A stretch of 64,000 bases of DNA, taken from assembly GCF_003369915.1 (NCBI RefSeq), contig NW_022881614.1:24158336-24222335 (forward strand). The letters run 5' to 3'. The stretch comes from Drosophila miranda (Eukaryota > Arthropoda > Insecta > Diptera > Drosophilidae). A program made the translations under genes and the position numbers. Below, piece by piece: positions 55,889 through 64,000 of the stretch (position 1 is its first letter; each line of letters opens with the position of its first letter). The notes under the pieces are model-generated. The model had not been told where the DNA came from and did not search any database. It saw only the letters and a list, made by a program, of their open reading frames with translations.

Positions 55889-56358
55889 CTCCGATCTGTT
55901 CGTTGATCTGGCAACTCCGGTTGCTGTGGCCGCGCCCTATATTGGCCAGACGCTGTCGTTTTCCAGCACTTAGCTCCGTGCCTCCAGTCAGCTGTTCTTC
56001 AGTCGTTATCCAACACCACTTGCGGTGTGCTTGGCCAATTTTGCCCAAAAACAAAAAGAAGGCAGCAACCAACAAGTGGCGGGAAAACAGGCACTTACCT
56101 GCTGTTCCTTCCCCCCCTTCGGCCTAGGGCTCGACGGCGTCCCACTGGGATTTCGGCCAGTACTATTGGCCAGGTGGCCGCTTCTCTGCTTGCGGACTTG
56201 CGTTCCGCGCAGGTAAGCAACGCAGCACTACTATGGTTCGCGCTAACTACTCTTTGGCTCTTTTCCAGGCTAACTTCCGACGTTTTCCACTGAATTATAC
56301 GGAACGATTTAAAAACACGACCGCACTCACTAGAATACACACTCTCTTCTCTGACTGT

Positions 56359-56395
56359 GTGTGTGTGTGTGTGTGTGCGTGTGTGTGTGTGGGTG
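56359..56395 (+). repeat. (GT)n microsatellite, target of R1-e
   Basis: GT repeat with one GC interruption, next to the 5' end of R1-e; on the minus strand it reads (AC)n then GTCAGA. Confidence 0.9.
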
Positions 56396-59300
56396 TGGCT
56401 GAGTGGGTCGGAAAACTCTTTGAAAGGATTGGGGAGTGGGTGGGATACTTTCCGCAGGCCTGCCTCGGACAAATGCCTATCAGTGCTGAGGCACTCTCAG
56501 CACTCCCTGGTGCCCCCGCACTATAATCAGCTTTGAATAGTGAACTACAGTGGAGATTGTGTGGTGTGAACACTCAAAAGATTGCACTATTAGATGGGAG
56601 AATGTTCTGTGGGACCACTGTGGCAGCAACTTTGCAAACGGGCGCATCTCTGGGGCCCAGGGGACTGTGGGCCTCACATGTGTGTCTGCCGGTTCACGGG
56701 GGGCCCGGACTTAAGCGTCGGCCATTTGACCATCAACTAGCTTCAGCCGACCCTGGGATGACCTCGCCCTTGCTGCTTAGCCTCTTCGGTGTGACTGCCG
56801 CTGTCAAATGTCAACGGGCCTCCGGACTGGAGCGGGCATGGGCTGGGCTGAGCAACTGCTTTTGTCACTTCACCTGCAGATGCATCCCCGTCGCTGTTTG
56901 TTGTCCCCTCAGCGAATGTCGAGCTGCAGAAGTCGTCGAACAATGCCACCGGCTAGAGCGGGTCTTAGTTCGTCATTGTGCACGTTGCTGGTGGCTCTGG
57001 CTCTGAATCTAGCCGTGTTAATGACAGCGGAAGTGCACTTTATTTAATTAATGTGTCATAATTATAAAGTGCTTATGTTTGCCCGTGTGTGAAGACCCCC
57101 TTGGGCGGTGGGCGATGGGTTGCACTATCTTCACGATTATGATGTTTACCTGCCACGTTGTCGCCACAGGAACCGATTAATGGAAAAAGCGACATAAAGT
57201 GCAGCGCAAACTGGACGGATACGCAAAAAAAGCTGTCAAGCAGATACACGGCAAGTGGCAGGGCAATTAATGAGCAGATTAATGGAATGAGCTTTGAGGT
57301 CTTTAATGTGTGAAAAGATGAGGCAGCTAGAGGCAGTTCTGTTGAGGCACTGTCCAAGAAGAGCGTGAGGCAAATACTCTTTGTGCAGCGAGTACGAGTA
57401 CAGCCCCCCAACCACTCCCCGTTTCATATTCATTTCATGGACCAATTGAAGCTCACCCTCAAGGGTCAAACCTTCCACTTCCCAACTATTCCCAGTCGAA
57501 GGGGGGGCATCTGACTGCTACACCGTGGAAGAAGCCAAAGACTTATTTTTTAATGCCGAGACTGGAACTGATTGCTAATTTTACACCAATTCTAAACAGA
57601 TTGATGACAAGTACTCGTATTTGCCGAGCAATTGATGCTGTAATTCTTTTGACTCGTTTTCAAGTGGAGCAATCAGATTAATTAGGTGGCATATCAAGCA
57701 TTTCATGGCTCCTCCCAGTTAACATTAGGAACTTTGCCACATGTGGCATTAAATGTCAATTATTTCAATTAGGCGGCTGCTGGTGCCCCCCAATGGCTAC
57801 AATCAACATAAATTTCAATGCACTTAATATGCTTTAAGTAACCACCTCCCCCCCCTCCACCACAACCCAACATTCCTTTCCCTTCTGGCTTCTTATGTGG
57901 ATGGCCCGTCAGAGCCATTAAAAGTTGGCTGCTTCCACTTCTAATAACCAATTAAAGTGCAAAAATAAACACTAATTATGCGCAATATGTTGCAACTTTC
58001 TCTCTATACGAGTATGTGGCACTTTACATTGTTGGTTGCAGCGTCGGCGGCCATTTCAAAGTTTGCCTCAATTTATGCACATTGTTGCATTCTTCCGGGT
58101 GTGTGAACGGATGTGGTGTTGGGAACGGAGGGGCATAAGTAATCAAGCAACCAGAAAAGCACAAAATGCGAAGTATTTTCGGCCGGGCTTCGAATAAATT
58201 GCCAGGACGGGTTCCCGCTGCTGCCCCCACACCATTAGCATAAGCCGTCGTTTGAAGGCCCCAAATAACTGCCTTCTAATGTATGTAGTTCATCCATTCC
58301 TATGTGCATTTGCATGCGAGCAGTCCTTCAGCCTCAAGTAGCACTTACCCCGTGCGCCGCGCCGCTCTCTCTCTCTCTGCCCCCTGAAGTGACGCTTCAA
58401 ATTGAACTGGAGACTTCTTGGAGCTTCGGTTCCATTGGCCTCTCGAAAATAGCTTCCCCAGCATCTCCAGCGACAGTGCCTGACCCAGTCCGTGCCCCTT
58501 TACCTTTGGCAAACTGAAATAAGTTCTTTTGAGTCGCTTTTAGCAAAGTCCAAGTGGGACAACTTTTGAGCTGCCAAAGTTAAATAGGAGCAACTGAATA
58601 AATTGTCAAGGCTTTCCTGTGTCCCATCAAAGATAGCGAGCAGCGAGGATGCAATTTGGCCCCCCCATCCGCCCCGCAAGCTGCAACAACAACAAGAAAA
58701 AGTTCCCTAACGATGAGTTTCAAAGTTCAAACAAGCACAGCTCAGCAGAAAAGAGCAGATCCAGTGTTAAATTATTATTAACTTCGTTACGAGTGTTCCT
58801 CCAACCTATTCCTGTGAAACATTCTCCCACTAAAGGATCCATATGACACCTGCAATCAAGGGAATACGCGCACATAGAGGGTTTTCGTGATATGATTGAT
58901 TGAACTTTCGACTGAAGGCAGTTAAAAGCACAAGGAATATCATCATTGAATTCCCAAGAGTCCCAGAAGTACGGGTATGTTTATCTGATAGCAATCTGTT
59001 GTCTTCCCCAGTGTCCGGCAAGTCATTTCTATCGTTTTTTCCGATATAGAGCTTGCGGTTAATTAGCTGGCCATATGATTAATCGATCAGACCATTTCCT
59101 GGGCCGGCAGCAGCTCCATCAGCGTCTGCGTCCACTGCATCATCTGCATCTGTGTGGCTCCTCCATGGCTCCATCTCACTCGGCTCGCACAATGAATACC
59201 AAAAATTCAATTAATTTGTGAATAAACTTTAAATTGAATTGCGTTGGCGTTGTCGTTGTCGTTTGCGGGATGCCTGCTGCAGCAGCATCTCTGGCTGGGC

Positions 59301-60112
59301 GGCCTCTGAGTGGGAGGCTGGGTGCCGGGCCCAGGCACTGCATAATTGCCAGTGACACGGCTGCACTCCAATGGCTCCGGAGTGCTCGAGAGCGTGCCAA
59401 CGCCATCTTTGACGGCTTCTTAATTAAAAGACTGTCAATCTGTGCATGTGTATGCATTGCGTGAGCCAGCACAGGAAGGAACGCCGAAAACTCGACAAAC
59501 CAGGCGAGCTGATGCTGTGATGCTCTGAGCTGGGGAACTCCGGCATGGCATCAGAATCAAACCACTCGCCATTCCCCATTCCCCATTCCCCGTTGCCCGT
59601 TCCCCTTTCCCGGAGTGCTATTGTTAGCATCAAGCCATGAGCGCGGCAGCAGCAACACCCCAGTAGCAGGAAAAAAAGGAAAAGAAAATGGAAAATGAAT
59701 ACAAAAAATATTCACACTGAGGCCGGGCCAGGCAACGTCGTCAGAGGTGCTCGGTTCTTCCCGCAGCTCTGAAGCTAGGTAACCATCCACCGATCATCAG
59801 CAAAGAAGCCGATATTTTCTGAATCAGAGCTCTCTCCCAACCGATTAATCTAAGGGTATAGGATCGAACTGTTACTTGGATCTTCCACTTCTTCAAAGCA
59901 CTGCAAAAGAAGCACAGAAATGTGGTCATCACTGTGAGAATCCCTGAAGGCAGGATAAAGCTGAAATACAGGAAAAAATTTATAAAAAATGACTTATAAA
60001 ACATTTGTGAACAGCCACAGGGAGGCAGGGAGGCGGGGAGTCTCGAGGAGACCGTATGCATTCCCGTCCATTCTGTACCATGTCCGTGCAAGTGCTCATT
60101 GACAGCACGCTG
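56396..60112. other. Gene-free stretch
   Basis: Non-coding, with pyrimidine tracts, GGGAATGGGGAATGG-type short repeats (59568-59610) and no exon I can support. Confidence 0.5.
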
Positions 60113-60439
60113 CACTATGGTCCGAATGACCACTTTTGTTGGCCAAAACTTAATTTTTCAAAGTCAAAGCTGAAACCTGGTTTTGATCGCGCTGCATTCG
60201 AAAAAGATGGACCGTTAAAACTGCGTACCAGAAATTTCGATAGATGGCGCCACTTCTGCAAAATCAGCTGTTCAACCCAGCTATTGTCATCGAAAAGCAC
60301 GTGAAGGGAAAAAGTGCCGGATTAAGAACAATTTCAAATCTCTCAAAAATTAAAAAACGCAAGGAACTGATTATATTTTTTTGATGAATCTTAATCAGTC
60401 GGGTTTGCCACTTTTCACCACAATTCTTTAAATTTGCAT

Positions 60440-63400
60440 TATTAGATCATTACCTCACATTCAAAAATGCAGAATTGTTTGCCTTATGGCATTCAGAAAA
60501 GGGTAAAAAAAGCAAAAAGGAAAATGTGGTACTGGAATTTTTAAAATCAGCACTTAATGGTGACATATCAGAAGAAATGACCACAGCATTTGTTGAAACC
60601 AGCAAACAAATTTGTTATCGGTTGACAACAAAATGGAAAATATGCAGGTCAAATATAAAGATGTTTCAACGGAAATATGTGGATTGGCTTGATCAACAAA
60701 CAAGTGTAGTCGTCCCAAAAGCCTTAAAGTCAGTGGGACGCCCTGTATTGTTATATACCAAAAAAGGTCGCAGAGCACAAAGAAGGCAGGCTGCAGATCT
60801 TGTTACATCAGAGAAAGGAAACATCAATTTATTGATTCAAGCGGCAAGCATTGCCGCACGAAAGCGAGGCAAACACGACCTCGCTTTTGTGCTAAAACTT
60901 CTCTCTGTATGCCCAGAGAAGGCCAAAAATAGGCTGTGCAGGACCCAGTAGGAAAGCCGACCCCGATCTCCCCTGACGAGGCGTTAGCTCTGCTTCTCGA
61001 CAAGGATCTTAGCAAAGAGCAGTACTGTGCAATAAGGGAGCAAACAAAACGGAAAAATTGCGACATATACCCTTCATATCACAAAATTTTGGACCAAAAG
61101 AAAGACTGTCGGCCGAATAATATTTTCACAGTGGACACAAAAGCAGAGGTCCCGCTTCAAAGTCTTCTAGACCACACTGCAAGTAGAATTGTTTCATTAC
61201 AAGATGAAGTTATTTTAAATGTAATGCAAGAGCAAGGCGTGAAGTTTTTGACTGCAGATTTGACTTTGAGTTATGGTTTCGATGGTAGCTCTGGACAATC
61301 AAATTACAACCAAGGTTATTCTGGAGGTGAAGCATTTGATATGGACTCCAGCATTTTAGCCACAACTGTTACACCATTAAGGCTAGTAGATTCATCCGGA
61401 AACATACTGTGGAACAACCGAACACCTCAATCTATTAGATTTTGTCGGCCCTTAAGACTAGCCTTTATGAAAGAGAGTGCATATTAAAAGAAAATTCAGA
61501 CTTAAAAGAAGAGATAAAACACTTGCAACCCTGCAAAATGATTATGGAAGACGGAAAATTTGTTTATATAAGTTTCAATTTACAACTAACAGCAATCGAT
61601 GGCAAAGTGCTTAACGCCTTGACAGGCACAAAGTCAACACACGCCTGTCCAATATGTGGTGCATTACCTTCCGATTTTATTAATAATAAAAATTTCCAAT
61701 GTGAAAAGTTTTTGCCCATTTTAAGTAATTTGAAATATGGATTAAGCCCTCTACACTGCTGGATTCGCATGTTTGAATATATTTTCCACGCTGGATACAA
61801 GTGCAATATTAAAAAGTGGAAAATATGCAATCAAAATAATAAAATGGAAGTCTATGAAAGAAAAAGGCATATTCAAGAATTGTTTTGGGTACAACTTTCT
61901 CTAAGAGTTGATAGACCGAAAACTGGCGGATTTGGCAGTACAAATGATGGAAATACTGCCCGCCGTGCCTTTAGTGACCCAAAAATATTTTCAACGAGGG
62001 GGAACGTTGTGAGTTGCTGCGGACACCGCAACTCTACGGTTATACCCGATACTAAGTCAGTATGGGTATGTATGTCGTATAAACGACACGACAAAGAGTG
62101 CGTGCGAGAGAGACAGAAAATCAGTCTGAGCGTGACGTCGGGCGCTGCGTAGCCACTGCAAATTGATTTGTTCCTATTGGCTATAAAAATGATCTGATCT
62201 GATCCAGATTCAGCAATCTGATAGATATGGTCATTATCTATGATTCTGCGTTTTTGGTTTTCTCGAAAGTGCAATATTGTGGATGCAACAGATTTTCGTT
62301 CTTTGTGTGGGCGGAAAAGGGTGGGGCGAAATTTTCAGATACACGTTTTATAGTGAGATCTAACAGGAGTGCGGATACCAAATTTGATTACTCTAGCCTT
62401 AATAGTCTCTGAGATTTTTGAATATCCCCAGATTTTCGTCCTTTGCGGGGGCGGAAGGGGGTGTGGTGAAATTTAAAACAAACAAACTCGTCTCGGTCCG
62501 ATATATTAGGAGTGTGGATACCAAATTTGGTTGCTCTAGCTTTTATAGTCTCTAAGATCTAGGCGCTAATGTTTTACTCTAAGCAAAGCCGCCTATGCTA
62601 CGTGTGTGTTAGAGAGAGACAGGGCGAGAAAAAATGAAATTGTTTTCTTGATGCTGGCTATAATAATAATACGATCCAATTCAGATTCCGCAGTCTTAAA
62701 GATATGGTCATTCTCTACAATTCTACGTTTTTGGTTTTCTCATATCTTTAAAATTGTGAATGCCACAGATTTTCGTCCTTTGTGGGGGCGGAAGTGGGCG
62801 GGGCAAAGTTTTGAAATATTTTTGTTGCAGTGACATATCACAGAAGTCTGGATCCAAAACATCGTTGCTCTAGCTCTTATAGTCTTTGAGCACTAGGCGC
62901 TGAAGGGGACGGACAGACGGACGGACGGACAGACGGACAGGGCCCAATCGACTCGGCTATTGATGCTGATCAAGAATATATATACTTTATGGGGTCGGAA
63001 ACGATTCCTTCTGGACGTTACACACATCCACTTTTACCACAAATCTAATATACCCCAATACTCATTTTGAGTATCGGGTATAAAAATCACTGGCATTGAT
63101 GAACAGCTTATTAGCAACTTAAGGATTGTGTTGATATGTCTTTCATGAAAATTGCCAATAAATGTTTCAAAATTTAAACAGTTCTGCTATAAAACTGCGG
63201 AAATAATTATTGACAAATACCCTTGGTTACCAATGACTGCAACAGTTCACAAAATTCTGGTTCATTCAAGTGATATTATGGAAAGCACTGTTCTTCCTGT
63301 AGGATATTTTGGAGAGGAGGGCGCTGAATCTAGAAATAAACTATATAAATCTGATCGGTTACATCATGCACGGAAGTGCAGCCGAATGCATAATTTTACA

Positions 63401-63625
63401 GACGTGTTCCACCGAGCAATGGATACATCAGATACTATTATTTCATCGGTAAATCTAGATAGACGTATTCAGAGACAAAACAGAATAAAGCTTCCAACTG
63501 AAGTTTTGGAAATGTTATCAAGCGAAGGTAGCCCATTAGAAGACCACGGTCGGAATGAAGATGATTATGATAATTTTGGATTGCAATGGAGTATGGAAGT
63601 GGAAAACGAAGAGCATGAGGCTTAA
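60440..63625 (+). pseudogene. Transib transposase (RAG1-core-like), disabled
   Basis: Segments in order: an N-terminal part (60475-60951); after a frameshift near 60940, ISPDEALALLLDKDLSKEQY...ADLTLSYGFDGSSGQSNY (60936-61487), where the D of GFDGSSG matches the first catalytic Asp of Transib/RAG1; after a frameshift near 61460, THACPICGALP (zinc-binding) and GFGSTNDGNTARRAF (61442-61993); then the DINE; then ITGIDEQLISNL, a TGA near 63143-63149, and PWLPMTATVHKILVHSSDI...EGAESRNKLYKSDR (63152-63625). The E of GAESRNK corresponds to the catalytic Glu of RAG1 (NESGNK). Family function: DDE cut-and-paste transposition with 5-bp target duplications. Two frameshifts, one stop and one insertion disable it. 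Confidence 0.85.
61994..63085 (+). mobile_element. DINE-1/INE-1-like Helentron copy G (inside Transib)
   Basis: Full-length apart from a shortened 5' region (no CTCCTCCGGCAGACG block; GGGTATGTATGTCG instead near 62063). Left flank TTTTCA, right flank ATCACTGG: the target was CA|AT between two A (T|T on the other strand), with no target duplication, as described for Helentrons. Without it the transposase reads DPKIFS-ITGIDEQ in frame. Confidence 0.9.
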
Positions 63626-64000
63626 AAACATGTAGGTGTGTATAATCTGGTAAACTAACAGCACAGTTAGAATAAATGTAAATCTTTTATATTTCAGAGC
63701 CCCTTGACAAAAGCAACTTTTAAAAAATTATTTTTTTGACTTGGATCACAATTTTTGTTTATATTTAAGTAAAAAAATTTCTTTTAGGCATCCAATGCCT
63801 CTATTTTTAATAAAGATGTTGAAAATATGCTCAAGACTTGTTTTTCACTATATCTAATAATTTAAATATGCATTATTAAAAAAAGGGGCGGTGCCACACC
63901 CATTTTTTTTCTTAAATCCACTTCTTATTGATTATATAAATCCAATACAAAAAACTAAATTAAAAAATCTTGTTCCGTTCGGGAGTTATTAATTTTGGCC
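63626..64000. other. Transib 3' non-coding region
   Basis: AT-rich DNA with AATAAA (63671, 63808) after the transposase stop. No terminal repeat found before the edge. Confidence 0.5.

Larger units (their letters stand above)
53078..56358 (-). mobile_element. R1-e: R1/Waldo-like retrotransposon with internal deletions
   Basis: Read on the minus strand: 5' end near 56358 (GAGAAGAGAGTGTG, then AGTGCGGTCGTGTTTTT), 5' UTR, ORF1 from 55888, ORF2 from 54573, 3' UTR hairpin (53206-53243) and poly(A) ending near 53078. CACACAGTCAGA is present on both sides (after the poly(A) at about 53066-53077 and before the 5' end at about 56349-56360), a target duplication inside a CA repeat. It is a third family relative to R1-a/d and R1-b/c. 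Confidence 0.85.
60113..64000 (+). mobile_element. Transib (RAG1-related) DNA transposon, split by DINE G, right end outside window
   Basis: The left end CACTATG at 60113 resembles the Transib/RSS heptamer (CACWATG). 23 bases later is CCAAAACTT, reminiscent of an RSS nonamer. The transposase spans about 60440-63625 in pieces. The 3' terminal repeat is not seen before 64000. The DINE insertion lies in the transposase gene and can be removed on paper with the frame kept. Confidence 0.8.

Noticed and set aside
60056..60304. 82-codon frame at the Transib left end
   Set aside because: It overlaps the terminal repeat and 5' non-coding part and shows no transposase similarity.
1..64000. An exotic multi-gene system (defence or biosynthetic cluster)
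   Set aside because: All coding signals are explained by host genes with introns or by known transposon classes.

Overview
The window looks like an insect chromosome of the Drosophila obscura group. Coding exons belong to Drosophila genes with short introns of about 55-100 bp. Seven copies of a DINE-1/INE-1-like Helentron relative carry the typical TATACCCG ends and GACGGACA microsatellite. Every recognisable host gene carries disabling lesions: psq, a CG11883-type 5'-nucleotidase, Git, Elp2 and a small secreted-protein gene. The place is also packed with nested transposons. psq lies on Muller element C, which forms the neo-sex chromosome pair of D. miranda. A non-recombining neo-Y segment is therefore my best inference. 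It rests on family knowledge and the lesions, not on a database match.

Layout, 1-17.1 kb: a minus-strand Ty3/gypsy-type element enters from the left edge and abuts a head-to-tail row of four R1/Waldo-like non-LTR retrotransposons (here R1-a to R1-d), largely separated by (AC)n tracts. One DINE interrupts the 5' UTR of R1-b, and two DINEs in a head-to-tail dimer sit in the A-tail of R1-d. All of this appears to lie in an intron of psq upstream of the exon at 17904.

17.9-32.2 kb: psq exons (four pipsqueak HTH motifs) on the plus strand, a long AT-rich 3' region with one DINE, then the CG11883-like 5'-nucleotidase gene on the plus strand. 33-39.4 kb: a three-level nest, in which a copia-type element with a 5-bp target duplication lies inside a P-element-like MITE with an 8-bp target duplication, itself inside an unclassified TIR element.

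39.8-47.6 kb: Git (minus) and Elp2 (plus), divergently arranged, then a small TATA-driven secreted-protein gene. 47.6-60.1 kb: mostly gene-free DNA with a truncated DINE (minus) and a deleted R1-like element (R1-e, minus) inserted in a GT/AC microsatellite. 60.1-64 kb: a Transib (RAG1-related) transposon, split in frame by another DINE and running off the right edge.

The host genes do not form one pathway: chromatin/transcription (psq), nucleotide hydrolysis, ArfGAP/PIX scaffold (Git) and tRNA wobble modification (Elp2). The shared theme is decay by point lesions, splice-site loss, small deletions and transposon insertion. The most notable non-gene signal is a hairpin just after ORF2, conserved and apparently covarying among five R1-like elements.
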